Assembly: GCA_947499545.1 (NCBI GenBank)
Contig: CANMOZ010000001.1
Location: 62,001 to 126,000, forward strand
DNA: 64,000 nt
Source of the DNA: an uncultured Saccharospirillaceae bacterium
Lineage (GTDB): Bacteria > Pseudomonadota > Gammaproteobacteria > Pseudomonadales > Oceanobacteraceae
Direction of reading: 5' to 3'
A program made the position numbers and the translations under genes. Every line of letters starts with the position of its first letter. Position 1 is the first letter of the stretch. Below are positions 39,694 to 48,468 of the stretch, in pieces. The notes beneath the pieces are model-generated. The model was not told where the DNA came from, made no database searches, and worked only from the letters and a program-made list of their open reading frames with translations.

Positions 39694-41127
39694 CTATCCC
39701 TGAAAAAAAGTCTGGTGTAGCTGTGCAATGCTTTCAGCATAGAAAGCTCTAGGCACGAGAATACGAATCTCCCTACCCGCACCAAGCAACTGCATGGCCA
39801 ATACAGGTATTCCTACACCATCTAAAGCTTTAATCGCTTGATTTTGATGAATCTGCGCCTCTAAACCAACACCCAGCAAGCCAATAATGGCAACCTTTGT
39901 AAAACTACACTCCGCATTAGGACAGTGTACCTTATAAGCATCTAACTCGTGCTGTACGGGATGTTGGCCAAGGAGATAAAGCGAAAAACGATCCGCTTGG
40001 AATTCAGTCCCTAACAAGGGGTGCTCAACTTGCTTAATCAGGCGACTCAACCAGGATAGGCGCAAAGGTGGATTCAGGACCAGTTCCTGTGATACCACAG
40101 AAACCACATAGGCACTTGCAACCCCCGTTACAATCAAGGGACCTTTGGTGCCTTCCTTATCTGCAACAACCAGGGTTGTTCCAGGATCTTCTGGCTTTTC
40201 AATGTGTTTCAACTGCAATGGGATACGACTTTGAGTTAACCAGGTATTAGCGACCGGATGAATCGCTTCCATACCATAACCTGCCAGTAAGTTCGCTAAT
40301 TGATAAGACATATGCCTTAGAGGGGGCAACTCTCCTGAAACATACCGAGGGTCCCCACTGCTAAGAAAAAACTCTTTATGTATAACAACGGTTTGCGCCA
40401 TTACTAATTGAGCCAGCTTCGCCAATGTAATTTCTGTATAACCGCGGCCATAGGTCTTAATCAGGCCTTCTTGGCATTGGCAATAGCCTGTGACAATCAA
40501 CAACTCATCAGCTTGAGAGAACTCTTTAAGGCTTAATGAAATTCTCATCTCCAATGACATGGATTGCTCATCATGCCAACCGGTTAAATCGACAAACCGG
40601 GATGGAATTCCCTGCTCCTGCGCCAGCAAATGAGTCGTGTATGCAGAATGCGCCTCTCCAATTGAGCACAGCATTTCTTTGGCTTTGTCTAAATGGTCAG
40701 AAATATTAAAGTGCCCAAACTGGCAAAGAGAGGCCATATAGGCCAAACAGTCATGAACATCTTGCAAGCGACGATCTATAAATTGATCAGCTTTCAACTG
40801 ACTTTGTGCTTGCTGCAAGACATTCGCATTAATCTTATGCATAAGATTGGCGCATTCAGACAATCTACTCTGCCAAGCATTGTCGTTCTTCTGGTTCCAG
40901 TTCTTTTGAAAGAACGAATACACCCCTGGAGTTTGGTCGTGTTTATTTTCCAGCAATATATTGGTGACTCCCCCAAAGGCTGAAACAACCAGAACGCGTC
41001 GATCAAATTCGTTTAAATCTCGTAAAATAACGCTATTCAGCAGCGCGCTTGTCTTGAGCATGGAGGTCCCCCCCACTTTCTCAACGACAGTCTTAAGAGG
41101 AAATTTTACTCGAGGTGAATTATGCAT
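39694..41127 (-). CDS. ectoine-type aspartate kinase (Ask_Ect), orphan
   Basis: 477 residues. The N terminus VEKVGGTSM carries the aspartokinase lysine and GGTS motif. LVVSAFGGVTNILLENKHDQTPGVY is the block that marks the ectoine-associated subfamily, and YGRGYTEITLAKLA supplies the catalytic G-R-G-x-x-E/D segment. The C terminus has two ACT-like units (FTKVAIIGLLGVG, and EIRILVP at the end). Ask_Ect usually follows ectABC and supplies aspartyl phosphate for the osmolyte ectoine, escaping lysine/threonine feedback. No ect genes are in this window, so it is either a detached member or serves another pathway. Confidence 0.88.
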   Translation of the reverse strand: MHNSPRVKFPLKTVVEKVGGTSMLKTSALLNSVILRDLNEFDRRVLVVSAFGGVTNILLENKHDQTPGVYSFFQKNWNQKNDNAWQSRLSECANLMHKINANVLQQAQSQLKADQFIDRRLQDVHDCLAYMASLCQFGHFNISDHLDKAKEMLCSIGEAHSAYTTHLLAQEQGIPSRFVDLTGWHDEQSMSLEMRISLSLKEFSQADELLIVTGYCQCQEGLIKTYGRGYTEITLAKLAQLVMAQTVVIHKEFFLSSGDPRYVSGELPPLRHMSYQLANLLAGYGMEAIHPVANTWLTQSRIPLQLKHIEKPEDPGTTLVVADKEGTKGPLIVTGVASAYVVSVVSQELVLNPPLRLSWLSRLIKQVEHPLLGTEFQADRFSLYLLGQHPVQHELDAYKVHCPNAECSFTKVAIIGLLGVGLEAQIHQNQAIKALDGVGIPVLAMQLLGAGREIRILVPRAFYAESIAQLHQTFFQG

Positions 41128-41240
41128 TTGGCGTATCTCAAAGAATCACAATAGGGCGCATCAGAGACAAGCAGCGTCATCATTTTTCGCCTAGTCTATA
41201 GGAAACGTAGAACCTTTTGTGCAGTTTAATGGTTCCATAG

Positions 41241-41720
41241 ATGTCTATAAAAGCCTACTTAATCTTTTTTTACCTACTTCTCTTGACGGGGTGTGCGACT
41301 AAACCCCCTCCAGTCGCAAAAGAGGGGCCTTGTCGCTCAGTCACGGATGATAGGTATGCCTTCGTCGGTTCCTGGGAGGGGATGATAAAACACGATGCCG
41401 CACGACATCGGCGCTGGGTTCAAAATCGTTTTTGTGATGGTACCTACAGTCTCCAATTATACGAATTTGAAGATGGTTATTTGGTCGATTTCGGCCAAGA
41501 GGTCGGTCGATGGTGGATTAAGGATGCTACATTCTTTGAACAAGGGCATAGCTGGCCTCTCTCAGAAGTACATGAATACCAGTATCAATTTATCGAACCA
41601 TATAAGATAAGATTCAAGCGCAAAGACGGGTACAACTTTGTTGATAACAAAATTAATAGTATTGATCGACCCTATCTAAAACCAATACCAGAAGTTGACC
41701 CACCCGATAACAGCATTTAG
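41241..41720 (+). CDS. lipoprotein of unknown function
   Basis: 159 residues with a type II signal peptide (lipobox LTGC, Cys18) followed by a short Pro-rich spacer. The mature part is rich in aromatics (VGSWEGMI, VGRWWIKDATFFEQGHSW), giving a compact beta-type look like small lipocalin-like domains; that is only a shape impression. The family is not recognised. It is divergent from the aspartokinase gene. Confidence 0.6.
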   Translation: MSIKAYLIFFYLLLLTGCATKPPPVAKEGPCRSVTDDRYAFVGSWEGMIKHDAARHRRWVQNRFCDGTYSLQLYEFEDGYLVDFGQEVGRWWIKDATFFEQGHSWPLSEVHEYQYQFIEPYKIRFKRKDGYNFVDNKINSIDRPYLKPIPEVDPPDNSI

Positions 41721-41767
41721 CATCGTTGTTTTTGGGTTTTGATTTCGATCCTTCATAGCCTTTTTAT

Positions 41768-42235
41768 CTATTTCAAAGCACCCGCTTCAAGAAGAGGCAA
41801 ACCCGCTTCTGTAGGTATATAAATGCGTTCTCCTTTACCATCTTGCAGCCCTTTGATCCAAATATATCTTAAATAAGATTCATTGTTTTTAAGTGATTCC
41901 CCAATGATTCGATTGGCTTCAGCTGCCGCTTTTGCTCGCTCAATATCTGCTGCACCTTCTGCTTTAGCTCTTTCTAAGAGCGCTTCACCTTCAGCTTTTG
42001 CAAGCGTTACCTTTGCTTTTGCTTGCATAAGAGACGCTTGTTCACGTGCCTTTGCTTCCTCTATAAGGATTTGCTTGGACCACTCAGCCTCTTTTAAAGC
42101 AGCTTGCCCATTCAATTCTTTTCGATAAACTGTATATTTTGGCCACAACCATAATAATAACATTAAGGAAATTACCCCAATTATGATTAACCCAAAAAAT
42201 GATCCTAATGCTAACGTCTGACGACTGCTGTACAT
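41768..42235 (-). CDS. membrane-anchored Ala/Glu/Lys coiled-coil protein (SPFH C-terminal-like)
   Basis: 155 residues. One N-terminal membrane helix (about 12-32) is followed by a long charged helix rich in Ala, Glu and Lys (about 45-120, with AKVTLAKAEGEALLERAKAE). The C terminus is short and hydrophobic (ERIYIPTEAGLPLLEAG). This is what one sees at the C-terminal end of stomatin/prohibitin (SPFH) proteins, but the SPFH domain itself is absent. Small proteins of this shape occur in phages and bacteria, as I recall. It may insert into or modulate SPFH assemblies; this is inference. Confidence 0.65.
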   Translation of the reverse strand: MYSSRQTLALGSFFGLIIIGVISLMLLLWLWPKYTVYRKELNGQAALKEAEWSKQILIEEAKAREQASLMQAKAKVTLAKAEGEALLERAKAEGAADIERAKAAAEANRIIGESLKNNESYLRYIWIKGLQDGKGERIYIPTEAGLPLLEAGALK

Positions 42236-42396
42236 ACTTTCACCAACCTACATTTGTATCTATCCTGTAATATACCATCACAGATACTCTCTAAAAACAT
42301 AAATTCTGTAAGTTTGATACTCGAGACTATCTTTCAGACGAGATTTAACGATGAAAGCATTGTTTGGGAGAAAACAATATCACAAAGAGCTGAAGG

Positions 42397-43182
42397 CTAT
42401 TGCTCACTGTGCCTTTTTATTTCTTCTTTAATGTTAACTTTTTTGTAATAATTATTGATTGTTGACAACCACAAATCTGAGTATTTATCATAATTTCCTG
42501 TTTTCTTTCCAAAAACAAGGTATACGGGAGTCGATCGAACCACTTCAAAAATCTTTTTGAATTCAACCGTGGCCAATTCAGGAAAGGATTGAACATTTTC
42601 AGCGACCGTTTCTTCTAAAAGCCCAACAGTCATAATAAAATAATCAAGCCTCCTTGTACCAACTAAACCTAATAATTGGCCTCTTGAATTAAGTTGGGTT
42701 ACAACATCATCCGAAAGACTGGCTACATAATCATCAACTTCCTTTCCATAAGAATCCCCCCTCATACTTGCGAAACTGAAGTATCTTAAGTCCTCTAACG
42801 AGTTAATATTATTCAATTTTCCATTATCTTTTGCAGTGTATATTCCAAGCACAGAGTGATTTGTAAATGCCGGTATTTTCAAATAGTCATATATTTTTTC
42901 ACGCTCTTCTGTTTTATTGGCGCCTAAGATCATAGTAACGTTACCATTTTCAACTTCCGCTTGACATCGCTTCCAACTTGAAATGACCTCAGCTTTGATT
43001 TGGATCTTGGGGTTGTCTTGCTTAAACATGTCCAGCTGATCAATTAATATGCCGGCATATTCATTCCCCTTTGGGTAAATCCACGGTTTCCAATTGTAAT
43101 AGGCGCACCAAGACAACGTATCAGCCACACTCTGACAAGCAAACAATAATGAACTAAAGAGAATAAAAACAAGCTTATTCAT
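42397..43182 (-). CDS. periplasmic substrate-binding protein, family 3 type
   Basis: 261 residues with a signal peptide (about 1-20, ending SVAD). The fold follows the bacterial extracellular solute-binding family 3: WCAYYNWKPWIYPKG at the start, GILIDQLDMF, then EREKIYDYLKIPAFTN and a late DYFIMTVGLLEE. No transporter permease or ATPase gene is adjacent, so it may serve a distant transporter or act as a sensor input. The ligand cannot be inferred. Confidence 0.75.
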   Translation of the reverse strand: MNKLVFILFSSLLFACQSVADTLSWCAYYNWKPWIYPKGNEYAGILIDQLDMFKQDNPKIQIKAEVISSWKRCQAEVENGNVTMILGANKTEEREKIYDYLKIPAFTNHSVLGIYTAKDNGKLNNINSLEDLRYFSFASMRGDSYGKEVDDYVASLSDDVVTQLNSRGQLLGLVGTRRLDYFIMTVGLLEETVAENVQSFPELATVEFKKIFEVVRSTPVYLVFGKKTGNYDKYSDLWLSTINNYYKKVNIKEEIKRHSEQ

Positions 43183-43318
43183 ATGAGCACAATGTAAAAG
43201 TTTGTATTTAAGACCATTATAGATGCCTAACGATACCGTTGCCTCTTTTTCTACATAAGTTAATTTTGCTGCTACAAGCTATAAAAATAAAGTAAGAGGG
43301 TGTGGTCTAGGCTTGGAA

Positions 43319-43441
43319 TTACCGACGAAGCCTGTTAAGTAATAAGCGGAAATTGAAGATATCGGCAACGGCATTTGCGATATAGGTTAATGCCTACAGC
43401 CGTTAATACTTCACACGCATCGTTTAGCTCTTTAAGATTAA
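43319..43441 (-). pseudogene. decayed copy of the 3' end of the zinc metallopeptidase gene
   Basis: About 120 bases closely match the last ~120 bases of the metallopeptidase gene at 45054-45176, in the same orientation and ending at the same stop codon. The shared coding tail reads YIANAV-DIFNFRLLLN-LRR. A one-base insertion (GCCTACAG against GCTGCAG) breaks the frame, and the upstream coding part is missing. It is a partial duplication; the lipoprotein gene lies between the two copies. Confidence 0.85.
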
Positions 43442-43520
43442 TTGACTGACTTGCAACAGGGGTTCGGAGTTAAACTCATGGCTATGGTGATTGCTGGATG
43501 ATGAATTCTTACTCACGATT

Positions 43521-43556
43521 TACCTCGTTAAGCAAGTGCACTTACTTAACGAGGTA
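43521..43556 (-). terminator. terminator of the lipoprotein gene
   Basis: TACCTCGTTAAG pairs with CTTAACGAGGTA (12 bp, perfect) around a 12-base loop that is itself partly palindromic (AAGTGCACTT). It lies 31 bases after the minus-strand lipoprotein stop. Confidence 0.75.
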
Positions 43557-43586
43557 TTCACTTTCTATGGTAAGGTCGGCTTTGAA

Positions 43587-44600
43587 TTACTGATAAAAGT
43601 GCGTAGCGCTAAGTTTCAATCTCTTTTTACCATCAGATAAAGAGAAGTATTGGTAATCCATTCGGTCTAAACCTTTGACGTTGTACACATAAAAAGCTTC
43701 TGAAATGTATGGAGTATCATCATAAGGTCGTTGTTTAGTAGAGCGATCACACATATATTTTTTAGGGTTTGGTAGCGTTTGATCGTCAAATTCAAGAGAG
43801 CACTCACCCAACATCTGAACCGATCCGGAAGGGTTGTTGTTTAAAATTTTGATATTGCTTGCATCGGAATTGACCTGGTACAGGGTTGAATTCCACAAGA
43901 CTTTGCTTTCATCGGGATAGCCTGGAACAGGCATTCGATTCCAAGCGGAATTGTGTTTGAAATCAAGGTTTTTGGTTGGATTACTTTTATCTAGCTGGTA
44001 TGAATACTCATGGTTCCACTTTATAACGTGTTCAGAGATTTCTGGTTTGCATACTGCTGAAGCATCAATTGGGGCTGGCACAATATTAGATAGAAGCGGC
44101 CTATTAAAACGGTCAAATACCGTAGTGGAACAGCTTGAGATTCTTCCATCATTATGATTCAAGGTTTTACTGTATACGGCTGTTTGTTCCTTAGGTAAAG
44201 CTTGGTATTCATATATTATGATCTCCCCAACTGGATCTTTGTACTTATTGCAATTTTCTTTTGTTAAAGCTTTGTCTGAAAAAAATTCCCGAACCTCCGA
44301 TTTTATAAGTCTGCCCTTGGAATCAAAATAATTAGCAATGCATCTTTTTGTGCTTCCCAACCCTTCTAGATCTTCAATTATGAACTTGGGAGCAGAAAAT
44401 GGATTAAGTTCGTACAAGTCATTTAAGTACAAAAAATCCTGTTGAAAGCGAATAATACGATTTTGGGCCTGAGTTAATTTATTCGCTTCTTTGTTATTGC
44501 TACCACTGTTACTGCTTCCACTGTTACTGCTTCCACCTCCACAACTGGAGATCAATGCAGATAATAATAAAAGGGGAAGAAAGTTGTAGCCTTTAGCCAT
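43587..44600 (-). CDS. lipoprotein of unknown function between duplicated segments
   Basis: 337 residues from ATG at 44600, which gives a clean signal peptide with lipobox ISSC and mature start CGGGSSNSG, a Gly/Ser/Asn spacer. The frame is open to 44669. The mature domain is polar with scattered cysteines, and RLIKSEVREFF and RISSCSTTVFDRFNRPLL look like YD/RHS-style strand pairs, though I would not assign a family. The gene is bracketed by the two copies of the metallopeptidase 3' end, so it probably arrived with, or was exposed by, that rearrangement. Confidence 0.65.
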   Translation of the reverse strand: MAKGYNFLPLLLLSALISSCGGGSSNSGSSNSGSNNKEANKLTQAQNRIIRFQQDFLYLNDLYELNPFSAPKFIIEDLEGLGSTKRCIANYFDSKGRLIKSEVREFFSDKALTKENCNKYKDPVGEIIIYEYQALPKEQTAVYSKTLNHNDGRISSCSTTVFDRFNRPLLSNIVPAPIDASAVCKPEISEHVIKWNHEYSYQLDKSNPTKNLDFKHNSAWNRMPVPGYPDESKVLWNSTLYQVNSDASNIKILNNNPSGSVQMLGECSLEFDDQTLPNPKKYMCDRSTKQRPYDDTPYISEAFYVYNVKGLDRMDYQYFSLSDGKKRLKLSATHFYQ

Positions 44601-45053
44601 TGGAAAGCAATCTCTTGTCGACTTTACTGGGCCGACAATTATAAGGATGCAGTCGCATTTAGTCTGCATTTTAAGTGGCTGCTGGAGTAACAGGCGTTGC
44701 GTTGGTGCTTACTTTTAAAAATGCATAGGAGTCATTCAATGATCATACGAATGACTCTTTCAGATAATGTTAATATCCTTGCATTCCCTAACCTCATTAA
44801 TCACAAGGTCAATGATATCTACAGGGGGTTATCTTGCAAGTAAATGAGTGATCCCCTAGGTTATTGCAACCGATCTTAATATTGTTGGCAATATTCTCAT
44901 TAACAATCACACCCATTTTCTTGGAGATTTCTATATTTAAGCCACTAACTTATTTGCGGAACTTGTTTATGAATCCCAAGGACATAGGTTTTCCTACAAC
45001 AGCTTCAACGACTAAGCGATCTTCAAGCGGGGTGATGCAGTTTAGGATTGAGA
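44601..45053. other. intergenic stretch between lipoprotein and metallopeptidase
   Basis: About 450 bases with a terminator-like hairpin at 44729-44757 and no convincing gene. A 69-codon plus-strand frame (44864-45073) runs antisense into the metallopeptidase end and looks spurious. The segment probably carries the lipoprotein promoter. Confidence 0.4.
44729..44757. terminator. terminator after ribE-metallopeptidase
   Basis: GAGTCATTC and GAATGACTC form a perfect 9-bp stem with an 11-base loop. On the minus strand it is followed by a T-run within TGCATTTTTAAA; on the plus strand by TTT. It could end the minus-strand ribE-metallopeptidase transcript about 300 bases after the stop. Confidence 0.6.
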
Positions 45054-45716
45054 TTACCGACGAAGCCAGTTAAGCAATAAGCGGAAATTGAAGATGTCGA
45101 CAACGGCATTTGCGATATAGGTTAATGCTGCAGCCGTTAATACTTTACGCGCACCTTTTAATTCTTGAGGATTAAAATACTCACCTTGAGCCAAAATAGG
45201 TAGCGCCTTTCCAAAACTTGCATCCCACTCTATGGGAAGAATGAGCAATTGCAGCGCTAAGTTAACCAAAGCAGCCGCCAGCAAGGCAAACATCAAACCT
45301 TTGGCTACGAAGGGAATCCACGCAAATCCAAGCAACCCTATTGCAGCCACTTGACTTAAGTGCCGAATCCAGTACGTCCATTTCATGACAGAACAATGCC
45401 GTTTGAAGGTCGTATCTCCCAAATGATCTTGCATTGCATGACCAAATTCATGCGCTGCGATCGTTGCCGATGTTAAAGTACTTCTTTCAGCCCAAGCTTC
45501 ATTTAAAACAATACACTTACGGACAGGGTCATAGTGATCTGGCAACTGACCCACTTCTACCTTAACCTCAGACAATTGGAAGCGACGAATGAGGTGTTCA
45601 GCTAATTCCCGACCGTTACCAGACATGGAATCTTTTTGATTAAACCGATTCAGCTGCCACTTAACCCAAGCAGAGGATCCAAAAGCCAACACAAGGGCTG
45701 CAATTAAGTAGATCAC
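45054..45716 (-). CDS. membrane zinc metallopeptidase (YugP-like)
   Basis: 220 residues of the neutral zinc metallopeptidase family 2. There is a membrane helix at the N terminus, the zinc site AAHEFGHAMQDH (about 88-99), two more membrane helices in the middle (LSQVAAIGLLGFAWIPF and LMFALLAAALVNLALQLLI), and a conserved C-terminal part KVLTAAALTYIANAV. Its start overlaps the ribE stop by four bases (ATGA type), so it is cotranslated with riboflavin synthase. The 3' end has a decayed second copy at 43319-43441. The substrate is unknown. Confidence 0.88.
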   Translation of the reverse strand: MIYLIAALVLAFGSSAWVKWQLNRFNQKDSMSGNGRELAEHLIRRFQLSEVKVEVGQLPDHYDPVRKCIVLNEAWAERSTLTSATIAAHEFGHAMQDHLGDTTFKRHCSVMKWTYWIRHLSQVAAIGLLGFAWIPFVAKGLMFALLAAALVNLALQLLILPIEWDASFGKALPILAQGEYFNPQELKGARKVLTAAALTYIANAVVDIFNFRLLLNWLRR

Positions 45717-46327
45717 CGTGGTGTTTTCTCTGCCATAATGCGCCCGACAGTCTCTACTATTATTTGGGTTTGTGAATCGACTTCAAGGTTCACCTTATCC
45801 CCAACCTGGCTGTCAGAGAAAGTCGTTAACCTTAAGGTTTCAGGAATCAAATGGACGGAAAATGAGCTCCCTTCCACCTGCCCTAAGGTTAAGCTAGCCC
45901 CATTCAATCCAATGTAGCCTTTGTTAAACAAGTATTTAGAGCAGTATTCAGGTGCCTTCATACGCAGCGTTTTGTTTTGTCCCGAAACGACAATATCAGT
46001 AATTACCACAACATCCAGGACATGCCCTGACAGTGGATGACCACCGATTTCATCGCCCATTTTTGCTGAACGTTCTACATTCACCAAGCTGCCAGGCTCT
46101 AAATCACTTAAATTCGTCACTTTAAGAGTCTCTTGCATCACATCAAAGGAAAGCAAGTCATCTTCGATGCCTGCAACGGTCAGGCAGGTTCCGTTAAATG
46201 CAATGCTAGCGCCTAATTGCACTCCCTCTAAAAGAGCCTGTGGAAAGCGCACACTTATTCTCATTACACCTTCAGCATGCTCTAGTGTTTCTATGCTGAG
46301 AACGGCCTGCACGATACCTGTATACAT
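45713..46327 (-). CDS. ribE: riboflavin synthase, alpha subunit
   Basis: This enzyme dismutates two 6,7-dimethyl-8-ribityllumazine molecules to riboflavin. The 204 residues show the two homologous lumazine-binding halves: MYTGIVQAV at the start, IAFNGTCLTVAGIED in the first, GYIGLNGASLTLG in the second. Unusually, it is not next to other rib genes but leads a two-gene unit with a membrane metallopeptidase through a four-base overlap. Confidence 0.95.
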   Translation of the reverse strand: MYTGIVQAVLSIETLEHAEGVMRISVRFPQALLEGVQLGASIAFNGTCLTVAGIEDDLLSFDVMQETLKVTNLSDLEPGSLVNVERSAKMGDEIGGHPLSGHVLDVVVITDIVVSGQNKTLRMKAPEYCSKYLFNKGYIGLNGASLTLGQVEGSSFSVHLIPETLRLTTFSDSQVGDKVNLEVDSQTQIIVETVGRIMAEKTPR

Positions 46328-46393
46328 ACTTTCAATTCCTGGCTATTCCTGGGGAAGGCGGTCATGAGGAACATTTTGTGGAAAACATCCGCC

Positions 46394-47065
46394 CTACACG
46401 AAAGTGTGCCACAAGCCTTGAAACCAACGCAACGCAGGTTTTGGGCTGGGCGATAACCAAAAACAGGTTGCACTTAGCACAAACATAAGAAATGAATTAA
46501 GAGGCTGTTTATAATCGTATATCTTCAAGGCTGTACCAAAAGACTGTTTTAATCTTGAACCTTTAAAATCAACACTATAGAGCTCATCTAAAGTCAGATG
46601 CACCAGCACCCCAACAGCAATCGCTATACCTGATAGCCAAGCACTCAAGGCATCTAACCTCGCACCATAATAGGCGATTAATACGGTGATTAGTGCAAAC
46701 AAACTCACCGCTAGCAACGAATGATATATGCCACGATGCACTGTAAACCGCGTAAACAGATACCAGCCGCCCACACGGACAATCCCCCAGACAAGGGCCA
46801 ACATTACAATTAACCATAGAGTATTAGGCATGGGTTTGAATCGTGTCAGCAACGCAAGTGAAGCAACCAGAGCAATTAATGAGAAGAGCCCTTTGCTAAC
46901 CTTAGAGTGATCCACATCTATGTCCGGTAAAACACCGCCCAGGGTAATTAATGCTGCACCCACACAGGCATCATTGACGCTCAAACCAAACTCCCCAATG
47001 CCAATTACCCCTAAACCACATCCAATCGAAGCAGCAACACGGACGTGAGTTGCTAAATTTGCCAT
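46394..47065 (-). CDS. YdjM-type membrane-bound metal-dependent hydrolase
   Basis: 223 residues. It has the family signature: N-terminal TH-x-R/AA (MANLATHVRVAASIG), GGVLPDIDVDHS with the metal-binding D-x-D-x-D/H, HRGIYHSLLAV, and VLVHLTLDELYSVDFKG. Four or so membrane helices separate the polar motifs. In E. coli, ydjM is in the SOS regulon; I did not find a convincing LexA box (CTG-N10-CAG) in the upstream gap. The function is unclear. Confidence 0.85.
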   Translation of the reverse strand: MANLATHVRVAASIGCGLGVIGIGEFGLSVNDACVGAALITLGGVLPDIDVDHSKVSKGLFSLIALVASLALLTRFKPMPNTLWLIVMLALVWGIVRVGGWYLFTRFTVHRGIYHSLLAVSLFALITVLIAYYGARLDALSAWLSGIAIAVGVLVHLTLDELYSVDFKGSRLKQSFGTALKIYDYKQPLNSFLMFVLSATCFWLSPSPKPALRWFQGLWHTFV

Positions 47066-47295
47066 AACAATTCGCTATATAGAACACCAAAAGATATAAC
47101 TCATAATGTTATAGATTTAACAGTAAGATGGCGAGTTAAGAGGTACAAAGCGGTGTGCAGCAAAGAGCCATGAAGACTAAGGGATTCTCGACACGCTCCA
47201 AAAGGCTCTATGATTCGTAGATATCCCTAGATAAAAGCAGAAAATCGACGGAATAATGACTTGAGAAAGGTTGGTTTTGGGGTGATGATATTAGT

Positions 47296-48468
47296 ATGGC
47301 TAGCGTGACTTCTCCCCACAAAACCGCGGTTGTACTTCCTGGCGGCGGTGCTAGAGCGGCTTACCAAGTGGGCGTTCTGAAAGCAATCCAGCGGATTAAC
47401 CCTACCCCCCAAAAAAATCCTTATGACATCATCTGCGGGACCTCTGCCGGTGCCATTAATGCGGCTGCGATTGCAACCTACGCAAAAAACCCTGAGCTTG
47501 GTATAAAACACTTAGAACGGGTTTGGAGGAATTTTCATTGCCACCAAATTTACCGTGCAGATTTTTTAGGCCTCTCTCGCTGGTTTAATCGATTCCTCAT
47601 GAATGCGCTTTTTGGCTACAAAGCACGCGAGCCAGTCTCTATGCTGGATAACCGCCCTCTGTGGCGCTTGATGAAGCAGGTTATTTTACTTGATAAATTA
47701 CAGGGAGCTATTGATTCCGGTAGCTTGTACGCTCTCGCCATTACCTGCTCAAGCTACCTAACAGGCGAATCCATCAGTTTTTATCAAGGCAATTACAGCA
47801 TTAAAAATTGGGAGCGCCACCGTCGAGTAGGTCGACGGACACATATCAATGTTGAACACTTGATGGCGTCTGCCGCCATACCGGGCATTTTTCCCGCAGT
47901 CTCTATCCAGGGGGAGTACTTTGGTGATGGCTCGGTTCGTCAAATAGCACCCATCAGCCCCGCTTTACATATGGGGGCTGACAGAGTCATTGTGGTTGGT
48001 GTAAGTGGGTTAGCACACCAAAGAGGGGAGCCCAGCGAAGAAGCGATGGGGCGTTATCCATCCCTTGCTCATATATTCAACCACCTGTTAAATTCGGCAT
48101 TTTTAGACAGCATTGAAACCGATGTTGAACGCTTAGAAAGAATTAACAATACGATCAGTCATTTTTCAAAAGAAGAACGTTTGAATCGAGGCGTTAATTT
48201 GAAACCCGTCGAGCTACTTGAAATCACGCCATCACGCTCTCTTGATCAAATAGCTTGGGAGCACAAACACGAGTTGCCTTGGACATTGAGACGATTTTTT
48301 AAAGGAAGTGGTACCAACGAACAAGGAGGAAGTGGCATACTGAGCTACTTGTTATTCGAGCCTGGTCATTGTCGTGCACTTATTAAGCAAGGTTACGACG
48401 ATGCAATGAGTAAAAAAAAGCAGATTCTTGAGTTTCTTCAACAGGGTACAACCAATGATGAAGTATAA
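47296..48468 (+). CDS. patatin-like phospholipase
   Basis: 390 residues. The Ser-Asp catalytic dyad is complete: oxyanion loop PGGGARAAYQVG near the N terminus, nucleophile elbow GTSAGAIN, and DGSVR (catalytic Asp) in the middle. No signal peptide is seen, so it may act in the cytoplasm or at the inner membrane, or be a secreted effector by another route; this is open. The stop overlaps the sirtuin gene start by 14 bases, so both are probably one transcript. Confidence 0.9.
   Translation: MASVTSPHKTAVVLPGGGARAAYQVGVLKAIQRINPTPQKNPYDIICGTSAGAINAAAIATYAKNPELGIKHLERVWRNFHCHQIYRADFLGLSRWFNRFLMNALFGYKAREPVSMLDNRPLWRLMKQVILLDKLQGAIDSGSLYALAITCSSYLTGESISFYQGNYSIKNWERHRRVGRRTHINVEHLMASAAIPGIFPAVSIQGEYFGDGSVRQIAPISPALHMGADRVIVVGVSGLAHQRGEPSEEAMGRYPSLAHIFNHLLNSAFLDSIETDVERLERINNTISHFSKEERLNRGVNLKPVELLEITPSRSLDQIAWEHKHELPWTLRRFFKGSGTNEQGGSGILSYLLFEPGHCRALIKQGYDDAMSKKKQILEFLQQGTTNDEV

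Noticed and set aside
39621-39785. Longer start of the TPR protein
   Set aside because: It overlaps the aspartokinase 3' end and lacks a ribosome-binding site; the shorter start gives a clean N-terminal hydrophobic segment.
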